Of a stretch of 64,000 nt of DNA, positions 54,690 through 64,000 are shown one piece after another. The stretch lies in the NCBI GenBank assembly GCA_030710605.1, contig CP092877.1:76426909-76490908 (forward strand). Reading direction: 5' to 3'. Below the pieces are notes generated by a model that had not been told where the DNA came from, searched no databases, and saw only the letters and a list, made by a program, of their open reading frames with translations. The position numbers and the translations under genes are program-made. The first letter of the stretch is position 1; the number at the start of each line of letters is the position of its first letter. This stretch comes from Cordylochernes scorpioides (taxonomy: Eukaryota; Arthropoda; Arachnida; Pseudoscorpiones; Chernetidae).

Positions 54690-55650
54690 TTCGGTTGGCT
54701 ATACCTACAGATCCTTCGGCTTGCTGGATTTTCTTCGCCTACCAGTTTTTCGACTTTCTGGATTGTCTTCACCTACCAGTTCTTAGATTTGTTGGACTGT
54801 ATTTTTCAACAAGCTCTTTGGTTTATTGGATTTTCTTCACCTACCAGTTCTTTGACTTCTTTTTTACCTACCAGTTCCTCAGCCTTTTTTACCTTACCAG
54901 TTCTTTGGCATGTTTTTACCTACCAGTTATTCGGTTTGTTTCTACCTACCACTGCCTCGGATTTTTTTACTTGCTAGTTCTTCACCTTGTTTTTTCCTAT
55001 CAGTTCCTTGTTAAGCTAGTTTTTACATTCTTGTCCCTCAGCAGGTTTTTACCAGTTCTTCGGTTTGTTTTTACTTACCAGTTCTTCAGCTTGTTTTTTT
55101 CTTAACAGTTTTTTTGGCTTGTTTTTACCTATCAGTTTTTCGGTTGTTTTACTTACCAGTTCTTTGGCTTGTTTTACCTATCAGTTCTTCAGCTTTTTTT
55201 TACCTACCAGTTCTATGGCTTGTTTTCACCTACCAGTTTTTCAGCTTGTTTTTACCAACCAGATCTTCAGCTTGTTTTCACCTACCAGTTCTTCGGTTTG
55301 TTTTTACCTACAAGTTCTTTAGCTTGTTTTTACCTACTATTTCTTCGGCTTTTTTTCCTACCAGTTATTAAGCCTGTTTTTACTTACCAGTTCTGTGGCT
55401 TTCTGAATTGTCTTCATCTACAAGTTTTTCAGTTTGCTGGACTGTCTTTACCCACCAGCTCTTCTTCTTGTTTTACTAACAGGTCTTCAACAAAAAAAAC
55501 TTGTTTATAGCTACTAGTTAGCCGGTTTGATTCTATCTACCATTTCTTTGGTTTGTTTTCATCTACCAGTTCCTCGGCTTGTTTTTGCCTACCGTTTCTT
55601 TGGTTTGTTTTGCCTATAAGTTTTTCAAGTTTTTAAACTTTCTTTGGGAC
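54690..55650. repeat. Minisatellite in gene 4 intron, 24-28 bp
   Basis: Some 30 degenerate units of TTTTTACCTACCAGTTCTTC then GGCTTG. It starts right after the gene 4 donor. All three forward frames remain partly open (54669-55510), producing F/L/S/T/Y-rich repeats that are not proteins. The TTACCTACCAG word resembles a splice acceptor and is repeated throughout the intron. Confidence 0.9.
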
Positions 55651-56045
55651 CTAGAATTTTTCAATTTTGAGAGTGGGTTAGCTTGTCTTTTCTCAAAAGT
55701 TCTTCAATTTGTTATTTTATCCTCACCTGTAATTCATTTAGTTTGTTGGGCTTGTCCTTCCCTATATTATTTGGATTTGTTGGTTTTATTTTACATACAA
55801 GTTCTTCGGTTTGTATTCTTTCCTTCGTTCCTTTGCTTATTGGTTTTTCTTCGCCCCGGTCTATAGACTTAAATCATATGCTTCTTTCTAAGTTCTTTTT
55901 AAAGAGCTCTAAATACAGCGCTTTGAACTTTCAAGATCTCTTGTTAGAAATATTTTCTCTTTTTCTGATTCTATGGTAGGATTTCTTTAGCTCTCAGGTG
56001 TGTTCTTCTTTCATTTTAAATATTCATTGTTAATTTTATTTAACA
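55650..56045. other. Gene 4 intron, T-rich
   Basis: T-rich continuation with decayed minisatellite units. Frames at 55579-55979 are artefacts. Confidence 0.55.
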
Positions 56046-56057
56046 GCCTTATATATT

Positions 56058-56274
56058 GATGAGGCACAATTTGGATTGTAGATTATAAACACAAGGTAAT
56101 AAGACCAAATTCAAATGAATAAATAGTGTGTGACGTTTCGGTAACAGCGTTGTTACCATCTTCAGACAAAAGTACTGAAAGTACTAAAAGTACTTTTGTC
56201 TGAAGATGGTAACAACGCTGTTACCGAAACGTCACACACTATTTATTTATTTGGATTTGGTCTTATTACCTTGA
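56058..56274. mobile_element. Fold-back element with hammerhead-like arms
   Basis: Arms 56093-56175 and 56189-56272 are inverse complements with about two mismatches. Each arm contains CTGAAGATGGTAACAACGCT then GTTACCGAAACGTC, hammerhead-like order. GCCTTATATATT stands at both borders (56046-56057, 56275-56286), a likely 12-bp target duplication. Confidence 0.82.
56200..56233 (+). ncRNA. Degenerate hammerhead-like hairpin
   Basis: CTGAAGA, an extra T, stem GGTAACA/TGTTACC with loop ACGC, then GAAACGTC. Stem III would be the self-complementary ACGT; stem I is only about 3 bp (TGT/ACA). A mirrored copy is in the other arm (about 56132-56165, minus). Architecture is hammerhead-like, but an extra nucleotide disturbs the core. 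Confidence 0.45.
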
Positions 56275-56699
56275 GCCTTATATATTCTTCGTTTTTATTA
56301 TTAATATATTGTATTTTGTATTATGAATGATTTTTCCTTATTAAAACTCTTTTAAAATTTGACGATCACAGAAAAACAAAGTGGATTCACTTTATCATTA
56401 GAAACCTCTACATTTTTTATACAAATTGTTGCGTGTAACAAATTCCATCCTTTGGTAGACTTAATATGAAAAGTTTAAATTTGCTTTATCAAAAATAATA
56501 AAATATAAAAGCAAAGGGCGCATCTCCCGTTAAAAAACGGCGCCTAGTTTTAAAGTTTCTTTAGACGGGAGAAGCGCCCTGTTCCTTTTTAGATCAACTT
56601 CCTCCAGGAAAAATTTCGATCTAAAAATAGTGAATAAAAATTTAAATTGATGTACTGAAAAGAAATTGAAGATTTCTATCTTCTAATATAGAAAATATA

Positions 56700-56890
56700 C
56701 AGTAAAACCTCCATTAGAGGACACTCACGCTAGAGGACACTTCTCTACAAAGGACAGGTTTTTTTTGCAAAATTACTATTTTTACTACAAATATTTAGAA
56801 CTTGTATATTTTGTAGTACTTGTATTTAGTAACTCTCCGGTAAGCGGACACCTCTCTCTAAAGGACACTTTGACTCTGCAATTAGGTATC
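56700..56890. mobile_element. Pogo/Tigger-like MITE piece
   Basis: CAGTAAAACCTCCATTAGAG after TA, with repeated AGAGGACACT and AAAGGACA words and TAAGCGGACACC. The far end is not distinct. Confidence 0.6.
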
Positions 56891-56966
56891 ATTTACTTGT
56901 ATATTAGAAAAACGGAATGGATTTTTTAATGTATATGTTATAAGTAAAATGCTTTTTGTGTTTCAG

Positions 56967-57668
56967 ATGATATTGTCGTGGTGCTTAACATTGCTGGCTG
57001 TTGTTGCCTTGGGCATCGACGCTAAAGCCATCCAGAAGGCCAAGAAGGCCGAAGATCTCCAGAAAAAGGATCTTAAAGCTGCGGCTTCCCATCATCATGA
57101 CCTGTACGGCGGGGAACACCATTATGGAGGCCATATGGGAGGGCTTGGAGATGATCATCATGGCTATGGAAGTGACCATCACGGATACGGTGGTGGCATG
57201 GGAGGCTACGGAGGTGGTCATGGTGGCTATGGAGGTGGCATGAGTGACCATCACCATAAGGGATACCACAGCGAAGACCACAAGCACGACCACAAACATG
57301 GCCATAAACATGGTCATGATCATAAGCATGGTCATCACCACGGACATAAACATGATCATGGTCACAAGCACCACGAAGACCACCATCATGGGCATCATCA
57401 CGGCCATAAACACGGACATGATCATCATCACGATAACAAGCACACTCATCACCATGAGCATCACCATACCCACCACCATCATCACAAACATCATCATGGA
57501 CATGATCACAAGCATGGACACAAGCATGGACATGATCATAAGCACGGTCACAAGCATGGCCACAAGCACGGACATCATCATGGTCACGATCATGGACACA
57601 AGCACGGTCATGACCACGGACATTCACATGGTCACAGTCATGGCTATGGTGGAGGTCACCATTACTAA
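56967..57668 (+). CDS. Secreted His-rich protein, gene 4
   Basis: Exon 2 begins with ATG directly after acceptor TTTTTGTGTTTCAG. The protein is 233 residues: signal peptide MILSWCLTLLAVVALGIDA, then KAIQKAKKAEDLQKKDLKAA, SHHHDLYGGEHHYGG, a GYGGGMGGYGGGHGG segment and the His core. The core holds the conserved HTHHHEHHHTHHHHHKHHHG block and ends SHGHSHGYGGGHHY. The upstream in-frame ATG (56949) is in the intron and would add six residues only to unspliced RNA. Gene 4 shares MSDHHHKGYHSEDHKHDHKH with gene 3. Likely extracellular metal-binding or structural protein (inference). Confidence 0.85.
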   Translation: MILSWCLTLLAVVALGIDAKAIQKAKKAEDLQKKDLKAAASHHHDLYGGEHHYGGHMGGLGDDHHGYGSDHHGYGGGMGGYGGGHGGYGGGMSDHHHKGYHSEDHKHDHKHGHKHGHDHKHGHHHGHKHDHGHKHHEDHHHGHHHGHKHGHDHHHDNKHTHHHEHHHTHHHHHKHHHGHDHKHGHKHGHDHKHGHKHGHKHGHHHGHDHGHKHGHDHGHSHGHSHGYGGGHHY

Positions 57669-57681
57669 GTGGAGTGGGTTT

Positions 57682-57687
57682 AATAAA
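57682..57687 (+). terminator. Poly(A) signal, gene 4
   Basis: AATAAA 14 nt after the TAA, unusually close to the stop. Confidence 0.7.
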
Positions 57688-57759
57688 CCTTTGGAAGCAA
57701 TTCTGTGTAACTCATTTATAATATCACTTATTCACACACAATTCAAATACAAACGTTGA

Positions 57760-58065
57760 GATAAATCCCCCTAATATGATACAATTCTCATTTAATAAAA
57801 TAACCATTTAAGAACAAGGTAGATTATACTTATAAAAGAAAAATAGCATCAATAATCCTTTTGGTTAAAAGCAAATATAAGTAAATTATTTTACTCTTTT
57901 TTCTGGAATACATTTGCTTAGAGGAAAGCGTTTCATTTTTATGAAGATAAAAAATCACTAAAATACTATATAAGGATCATATCACAAAAAGCATGTGTTA
58001 TAAGATGTATATATTTTTTAAAATAGAGCAATCCATAAATAAATCTTTAAATAAAAAGGCACATA
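57760..58065. other. AT-rich spacer
   Basis: No recognised element. Confidence 0.4.
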
Positions 58066-58069
58066 TTGA

Positions 58070-58400
58070 AGTATAATACCTTGATAAAGGTTGGCGTTCA
58101 GCCAACTGAAATAGATGATATTTTAATCCAATATATGCTTTTTTATTTAAAATATATATATATATATATGTTATATAAAACTATTGTTTTATTTTAAATT
58201 ATAATTTCATAGATTCAAATACTCTTCTAAATCGACCGCCAGAGGTCACTCTTCCCCTATAAAAACTCGTTGTTGTTTTATCCCAATGGCCGGCTCAAAA
58301 CCTTTGTACATTATGTAAATAATCTTTTGTTTTCCTTTTTTACTCGCCTTAAGCCAGGCAGAACTTTCATCAAACCATGTTTTTTCATATATTTCTTTAG
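58070..58400. repeat. Hammerhead-like repeat tail plus GGCCGGCTC repeat
   Basis: 58070-58150 has TTGATAAAGGTTGGCGTTCA and GCCAACTGAAATAGATG, the same as 11465. 58150-58400 is a copy of the CGACCGCCAGAGGTCA repeat (ATCCCAATGGCCGGCTCAAA, CCTTAAGCCAGGCAG). Confidence 0.65.
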
Positions 58401-58419
58401 CGCAATTATAACTATTTTT

Positions 58420-59190
58420 GATAACTAATTTTATTTTAATCTCTTCCTCGACTGCATACCAAAATCAAGCAAATGACCAATAATTCTTCTACAAGTTATT
58501 AATCTCAAAACAGCAAAAAATATTTTAAATATAACATATATATATTAATATTTTCCAATATCATCAGCATGAGTTTTTTACACGTCGTTGGACGAGTTGG
58601 TTAAACCGTCGGTTTTAGACATCCACAATCCGGAATAAAACTCTGTTTAGGCATTATTTTATAATAAATTCTTTAATGGCTCCTATTCTTGCAAAAGTTC
58701 AACCTCACCAATAGGTGCATGTAACTAAATGAGATTCTGACAGACTAGTAAGTGCGAATGTTGAACGAAAAAAAAAAAACTCTCAAATAAATATTAAACA
58801 TTCAATCCTATCTGAATTTATATAAATTTTAATCTAGAGTTGCTTTTTTTATAAAAACATTATAATCCCGTTTGAATTTACTAACTTTCATTGAGTCCCC
58901 CTTTTCTCCCTCTCGTGAAATTCATAATTCAACAAAATTCTCAAATATTTTTATCCAAAAATAGACCTATAATCGCGATTATATGAATCTATTATTATCA
59001 TTTTTACTAATTTTCAAATTTTTAAATACAAATTTATACAAATTCTTCTTTCTCTCTCTCTCTATCTCTCTCTTCTTTTTGGGAAAGAAATCTCGTAATC
59101 TATCAGTGGCGTAGTCATTCCCGCGGTGGGCACCAACAATGAAGACTGTATAATATATAATAAGCTTACAAGGAGTTTGCATTTTTCTGA
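58420..59190. other. AT-rich spacer
   Basis: Includes a CT simple repeat (about 59050-59075) and GTTGGTTAAACCGTCGGTTT. No coding sequence recognised. Confidence 0.45.
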
Positions 59191-59194
59191 TAAG

Positions 59195-59290
59195 AAGATA
59201 GGCGAACAGCCTCGTCGAAATATTTAAATTTAATAAATATTTTGATCCAAAATATGCCCTTATTTTAAATATCATAAATGGATTGCTCTA
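59195..59290 (+). repeat. Degenerate hammerhead-like repeat
   Basis: CTGATAAGAAGATAGGCGAA then CAGCCTCGTCGAAATATTT, followed by the family tail TTTTGATCCAAAATATGCCC and GGATTGCTCTAT. Confidence 0.45.
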
Positions 59291-59329
59291 TATGTCTGCT
59301 CGTAGTCAGTATATGCTTTCTTTATTTTT

Positions 59330-59410
59330 AATATTTATATATATATATATCAATTTGATATTTTATTTATTCAATTATCTCTATATTTATTCTTATATAA
59401 TACCATTTTA

Positions 59411-59453
<43 letters not shown>

Positions 59454-60060
59454 CCTTATATGAACGATATAATAAAGAAGATTCAATCTCAATTTCTCTC
59501 TTTTCTCTCTGCATCATATTTAAATCTCTTCTGATAATTCCGTAGATATTGCACTTTTTCCCCAATCTTGTCTTGTAGTATCTTGATATTGAGGGGAATT
59601 CTTCACTGTGTTCTATGCACGCAAAACGATGTGTATAGTCTCAACTTTTGTACATATATATTCTTTCCCTGTTTTTCTTTTTCTATTTGATATCTCTCTC
59701 AGCCTTTTTTGTTCTTTTTCTCTTTTCTGAGCGAGGATTCCATTTCTACCCCTGTTTTTCATTTATTTTTGGATTCATTTCTCACAGGAGAATCGTCTGT
59801 ATAAGACGGAATGTCTTAATAAAGTCTTGTGTGTGTGCGATATTGAGGTAAATTTGGGCTTTACTGCTTATCACGGGTTATATTGTTGTAAAAAAAATAA
59901 GATTTTGTTCCATATCTTGATGCTAAATGATCTGACGGTAGTGAGGAAGGGACGTCAATTAACTAGTGTTCACAAGAATATAAAACAGATGTGAAGTTTA
60001 GGGCTTGAATAGAATTTAGAGATACATTTTCATATCGACTCTTCACTCGATACCTACATT
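59330..60060. other. AT-rich spacer with TA microsatellites
   Basis: Long (TA)n at about 59414-59452. Small frames (59371-59565, 59648-59851) are low complexity. No gene. Confidence 0.55.
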
Positions 60061-60061
60061 G

Positions 60062-60275
60062 ATAACTAGTAAGGTGGGGACTTCGTGAGCCCCGAGCCGC
60101 TACGGTTACCATGAAGGCATACAGGGAACTCTGAAATGTGGCTAATTAACGGGGCAGTGGCAACTCCCTTTCCATGGAGCAAAAAAATCACAAGGCACCT
60201 CGTTTGGCTGGTTTTTTTATCAGGGTGCACGGGCCGATCTGATCTGCTCCATGGACAAGACACCAGCACCACTTG
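60062..60275. other. Unidentified GC-rich patch
   Basis: GTGAGCCCCGAGCCGCTACG, GGGGCAGTGGCAACTCCC and GGTGCACGGGCCGATCTGAT in an AT-rich setting. A 68-codon minus frame covers it but shows no domain. Possibly a LINE untranslated or polymerase piece. Confidence 0.3.
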
Positions 60276-60639
60276 ATACCTAATCTATTTCAAATAATAA
60301 GTCTCTTTCTTGTTCTAACAACCTTATTTTGATAAACTGAAAATTTTCAGTATTATTTACTTTACAAGGTCACACGTACCGAGAATTCAAATTCCTCCGG
60401 GAATACCGCAAAAATTGCAGTTCCTAAACACTTCTATGAATATCTTGGTTTTGAGAGGATTTCGAACTTTGTGCTTATCTTTGGAAAAATTGGATGTTGA
60501 AAAAAAAAGGTTCGTCCAAAAGATATTTTTCTGCAATGAATCTGATGGTTTTGTGAATTTCACAAGATATTAAATATAAGAAGGATAAAAGTAAGACCAG
60601 CAATAAGCTGGCTATAAGGGGTTAGGACATGCAGAAACT

Positions 60640-61410
60640 GTCCTGGTGTGGAACTAACAGCTATCCACATATTACCATGCCCAACAGCCTTGCAGAAAAT
60701 TGACATGAACCCAGAGCAGCAGCTTTACACACCCAAGATAGTGGACATTACGACTGCTGTGATAGAGATGCATGGAGACATCTGAGGCTCTTCTTCATTG
60801 GACACAACAACAACAGAAAATTGACATGGACCCAGAACAGCAGCTTTACACACCCAAGATAGTAGACATTACGACTGCTGTGATAGATATTCATGAAGAC
60901 ATATGAGGCTCTTCTTCATTGAACACAACAACAACAGAAAATTGACATGGACCCAGAGCAGCAGCTATACACACCCAAGATAGTGGAGATTACGACTGCT
61001 GTGATAGAGATGCATGGAGAAATCTGTGGCTCTTCTTCATTGGACACAACAACAACAGAAAATTGACATGCACCCAGAGCAGCAGCTTTACACACCCAAG
61101 ATAGTGGACATTACGACTGCTGTGATAGAGATGCATGGAGACATCTCAGGTTCTTCATTGGACACAACAACAACAGAAAATTGACATGCACCCAGAGCAG
61201 CAGCTTTACACACCCAAGATAGTGGACATTATGACTGCTGTGATAGAGATGCATGAAGACATCTGAGGCTCTTCTTCATTGAACACAACAACAACAGAAA
61301 ATTGACATGGACCCAGAACAGCAGCTTTACACACCCAAGATAGTGGACATTGCGACTTCTGTGATAGAGATGCATGGAGACATCTGAGACTCTTCATTAG
61401 ACACGACAAC
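60640..61410 (+). repeat. Six tandem copies of a LINE 3' end
   Basis: GAAAATTGACATG starts units near 60684, 60815, 60935, 61057, 61173 and 61295, a period of about 120 bp. Each holds CTTTACACACCCAAGATAGT, GAGATGCATGGAGACATCTG and the tail GGACACAACAACAACA. Only the first extends upstream (CTGTCCTGGTGTGGAACTAA). The body matches the end of the RNase H LINE (4320, 37771). Confidence 0.9.
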
Positions 61411-61414
61411 AACA

Positions 61415-61640
61415 ACAAGGGGTCAAGTAAACGCCCGGATGGTCACTATATAAGCTGCGAGTGAAAGTCACTAACATATCATATTGAAGAATATTTGTCC
61501 CCATATATTTACCAAATATCGAACTCGACTTGATGGACGCTATAAAAGAACATTACATTTTATGAAAAAAATAGTACAAATGTGACATTGTTCTGGGAAA
61601 AGGTGTATAAATTATAAAAAAAAGGCATCAGGTACAGCTT
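61415..61640. other. Spacer between LINE array and ribozyme
   Basis: AT-rich, no gene seen. Confidence 0.4.
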
Positions 61641-61642
61641 GC

Positions 61643-61684
61643 ACCACGCTGATGAGGGCCAACAGCCCGAAACGCGTCCGTGGT
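61643..61684 (+). ncRNA. Hammerhead ribozyme, minimal type I
   Basis: All core residues are present. Stem I is ACCACG (61643-61648) with CGTGGT (61679-61684), 6 bp. CTGATGA is 61649-61655. Stem II GGGC/GCCC (61656-61659, 61665-61668) has loop CAACA. GAA is 61669-61671. Stem III is the self-complementary ACGCGT (61672-61677), so it is extremely short and better suited to a dimer. Cleavage is expected after C61678 (GTC). Hammerheads of this kind are known from Penelope-like retroelements. A Penelope-type reverse-transcriptase remnant lies about 350 nt downstream on the same strand. Confidence 0.85.
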
Positions 61685-61689
61685 TAGCT

Positions 61690-61830
61690 TTTCTTGATTA
61701 ATCAAGAATGGGTATTTGGCCAATTCTGGAATAATTAAAAATCAACGAGAATAGTTTGATATTTATTCCTATAGATGGCGCAAGCCATCAGCAACTTTCA
61801 GTTGCACGATAAGGATATACCTTTTTCATA
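61690..61830 (+). mobile_element. Probable Penelope terminal-repeat sequence
   Basis: Downstream of the ribozyme: CTTGATTAATCAAGAATGGG, TATTTGGCCAATTCTGG and ATAGATGGCGCAAGCCATCA. The words resemble the core of the 7172-7412 and 34205-34436 elements, tying those to the same family (inference). Confidence 0.45.
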
Positions 61831-61996
61831 ATTACATTTTATGTTAAAGTATTAAATATTTGGTCTTTTTTATAACACAAGCATATATTTATATTTAATC
61901 AATTAGGAATCAAGGGTTTCAAGAAAAGAAACGAAATCCTTGATACCTTATTGAATAAATCAAAGTGTAAAAGCAAGGAAGAAATCTATAATATAT

Positions 61997-62310
61997 GTGA
62001 ATGTTCAAATCAATAAGCTTGAGGGATACGTATCTTTGCATCTCCCCCTTTACAACCCTCATGAACGAAAATTGTTACAATGCTTAAGCAATAAAAAGAA
62101 ATTGTCATCACCCAAGCAGACAAAGGAGGTCAGACAGTCATCCTTAATCGATCAGACTATAACAGCAAAATGCTCAAAATCCTAGAAGACCGAACCACAT
62201 TCCATCCCATATCCGAAAGTGATAAAAAAAAATCTGCGTTTGAATTATTCAAAAAAGAACTGAAAAAGATTAATACCGTTGCAAAGATACTTATCCCTCA
62301 AGCTTATTGA
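61997..62310 (+). pseudogene. Penelope-like reverse transcriptase remnant
   Basis: The frame from 61997 gives NPHERKLLQCLSNKKK. After a frameshift, 62095-62310 gives EIVITQADKGGQTVILNRSD then YNSKMLKILEDRTTFHPI. The ADKGG..V.L.R.DY pattern is the early reverse-transcriptase motif of Penelope-like elements. Catalytic YxDD and endonuclease parts are absent. The remnant is bracketed by an inverted repeat (ATAAGCTTGAGGGATA at about 62011 and TATCCCTCAAGCTTAT at about 62293). Confidence 0.72.
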
Positions 62311-62329
62311 TTTGAACATTCTATTAAGG

Positions 62330-63070
62330 GATTAGCCTATTAATAATATATGTGAATATTATATATTTCTTCCCATAAAGAGATATACGAGTATATGTTA
62401 AATATAATATGCATTTGGATTTGAAAGAGAAAGAAACTAGATTGATTTAATAAATTTGTGATGGCTAAACCGTATTGACCTACACTGCCATCTATGAAGG
62501 AAAAATGGTACTAAAGTTTTCAGAAAACCCCATTTCAATATAATTTCCTTTATATATTAACAATATTTAACTATTCTTCTGAAATAATGTAATATCAATT
62601 ATTACTTCTTTTTTATGAGTATGTATAATTGATAGTTGAATTTTAAAAAATACTGGCTTTAAATATTACCTATAATTATTTTTTGTCGCAAAGGTACACT
62701 AGAATTGAAAAATGCTACGTTTTGTTCTTATTTTTATTGATGTGATAAGTTTATAAATATAACTATTAAAACTGAATTTTGAATATTGAGTTATTCTTTT
62801 TGTATTTGAATAAATTGTTAACTTTTTCTGCTTGATAAGTCTCTCGAAAATTACTAATTATTTTAATAAATATTATTTCATTCATTTATAATATGATGCA
62901 CTAGCGCGCCATCTGTTATAATTTATTTATATATAAATTATTTTTTTTTATATAAAAAGAGGGTTTTTAAAAATTATATAAATAAATATTATTATTATTT
63001 ATCTCTCTCTCTCTTTCTGTGCGAAGGAACTCTGGCGTTCCATCGGTGGTGATAATGATGACATTTTACA
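62330..63070. other. AT-rich spacer
   Basis: Contains GCACTAGCGCGCCATCTGTT near 62900 and a (CT)n run near 63003-63016. No gene. Confidence 0.45.
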
Positions 63071-63074
63071 TATA

Positions 63075-63805
63075 TTATATATATGTTATATTAAAATATT
63101 ATTCTATTTAAAAAATTATATTTCATAGATCCAAATACTCTGTTAAATCGACCGCCAGAGGTCATGCTTCCCCTATAAAAACTCGTTGTTCTTTCCCGAT
63201 GGCCAGCTCAAAACATTTGTACATTATGTAAATAATATTTTGTTTTTCCTTGTTCTACTCACCTTAAACCAGGCAGCATCATATTTCAATTTAAAAAATA
63301 TCTGATCAAAACCATTTTTAATATTATTCTTTCAAGATTTTAACCACGACAGAATTACCATAATCCTCAACATGATCTAAATTCAAGCAGAAAATATTTT
63401 TTTTTTTTATCATATATATATATATGTATTATTTAAAAAAAATGAGATTTCTGTTGATTTTTGATTATCTTGAGGATTATTCTATGTTAATGCAGTCGTG
63501 GTTAAAAAATCTTGAAAGTATAATAAAAACAGTAAATATTAGAAATTGTTTTAATTGTGAACTAATGGAATATAGAAAACATAATTTGAGAAAGGTAGTC
63601 CTGACTTAAGGCGTAATACTACAAAAAAAATGAGAGAGAGAGAAAAACTTATTTACATAATGTACAAAAGATTTGAGCCGGCCAACGGGAAACAACAACA
63701 ATGAGTTTTTATAGGGTAAGCGTGACCTCTGGCGGTCTATTTAGCATAGTATTTGAATCTATGAAATATAATTTTAAATAAAATAATATTTTAATATAAC
63801 ATGTA
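63075..63805. repeat. Fold-back formed by two GGCCGGCTC repeats
   Basis: 63075-63290 and 63595-63805 are inverted copies of the CGACCGCCAGAGGTCA repeat. Inside, TTTTAACCACGAC, ATAATCCTCAA (63340-63375) are themselves inverted at 63465-63515. Single-sided copies elsewhere (13290, 46590, 58150) may be half-elements. The 61-residue frame at 63424 is an artefact. Confidence 0.7.
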
Positions 63806-63816
63806 TATTTATCAAT

Positions 63817-63856
<40 letters not shown>

Positions 63857-64000
63857 ATCTATTTATTTATTTATTTATTATTATATATTTATTCATATGT
63901 ATATATATTCTGTCTTTAACCTTATATAATCTTGTAATAAAATAGTTTCAATCTCTCTCTTTCTATCTCTCGTAAAAACAATATGGCAAATATACAGCGT
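63806..64000. other. TA and CT microsatellites
   Basis: (TA)n at about 63820-63852, TTTA repeats and (CT)n near 63950-63975. No gene. Confidence 0.7.

Noticed and set aside
54669..55510. Forward frames rich in Phe, Leu and Ser after the gene 4 promoter
   Set aside because: Minisatellite in the intron, open in all three frames.

Overview
This is an AT-rich, repeat-dense invertebrate nuclear window. Evidence for an animal genome is its spliced genes with TATA/initiator promoters and AATAAA signals, plus Tc1/mariner, hAT, pogo-like, Helitron, LINE and Penelope remnants. I lean towards an arthropod, possibly a chelicerate, but nothing here fixes the species.

The only convincing host protein genes form a family of four plus-strand genes for small secreted proteins. 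Each has a signal peptide, a short conserved charged segment, glycine/tyrosine repeats and a long His-rich core (HGH/HKH repeats). Gene 1 has its main exon at 16728-17507, gene 2 at 26540-27265, gene 3 at 44832-45506 and gene 4 at 56967-57668. Genes 1 and 2 are a recent tandem duplicate about 10 kb apart. I infer two exons per gene: a tiny first exon next to a core promoter, a phase-0 intron of 1.6-3.8 kb, and one large exon. The most unusual feature is that genes 1 and 2 have tandem arrays of a roughly 99-bp unit containing TATA box, initiator, a 4-codon first exon and a 5' splice site. There are five units at 14228-14760 and four at 24541-24935. Genes 3 and 4 have a single matching module (41010-41074, 54613-54668). 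The TATA-to-initiator offset is 31 nt in all eleven modules. Some units have lost the ATG or the splice donor, and gene 4 has moved its start codon into exon 2.

Layout: 1-3011 is a partial direct duplicate of what follows. 3012-13154 and 28990-39047 are two arms of a roughly 10-kb inverted repeat with no host genes, flanking genes 1 and 2. The left arm stops at a 100-N assembly gap (13155-13254), so misassembly must be considered. Differences between the copies give empty-site evidence for a hAT MITE, a deleted mariner, a pogo-like element, a LINE fragment and a Helitron cluster. A roughly 150-bp satellite (1690-2790; 39480-41465) lies at the outer ends and brackets the promoter of gene 3.

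RNA features: two tRNA-Gly-type genes lie in Helitron-like repeats, and one has anticodon GCA (Cys) in a Gly body. A sequence-perfect minimal hammerhead ribozyme lies at 61643-61684, upstream of a Penelope-like reverse-transcriptase remnant. Several degenerate hammerhead-like hairpins are scattered elsewhere. An intact 348-aa Tc1-type transposase lies at 47072-48118. A single-exon secreted-protein candidate at 20428-20814 (minus) is the only other possible host gene.
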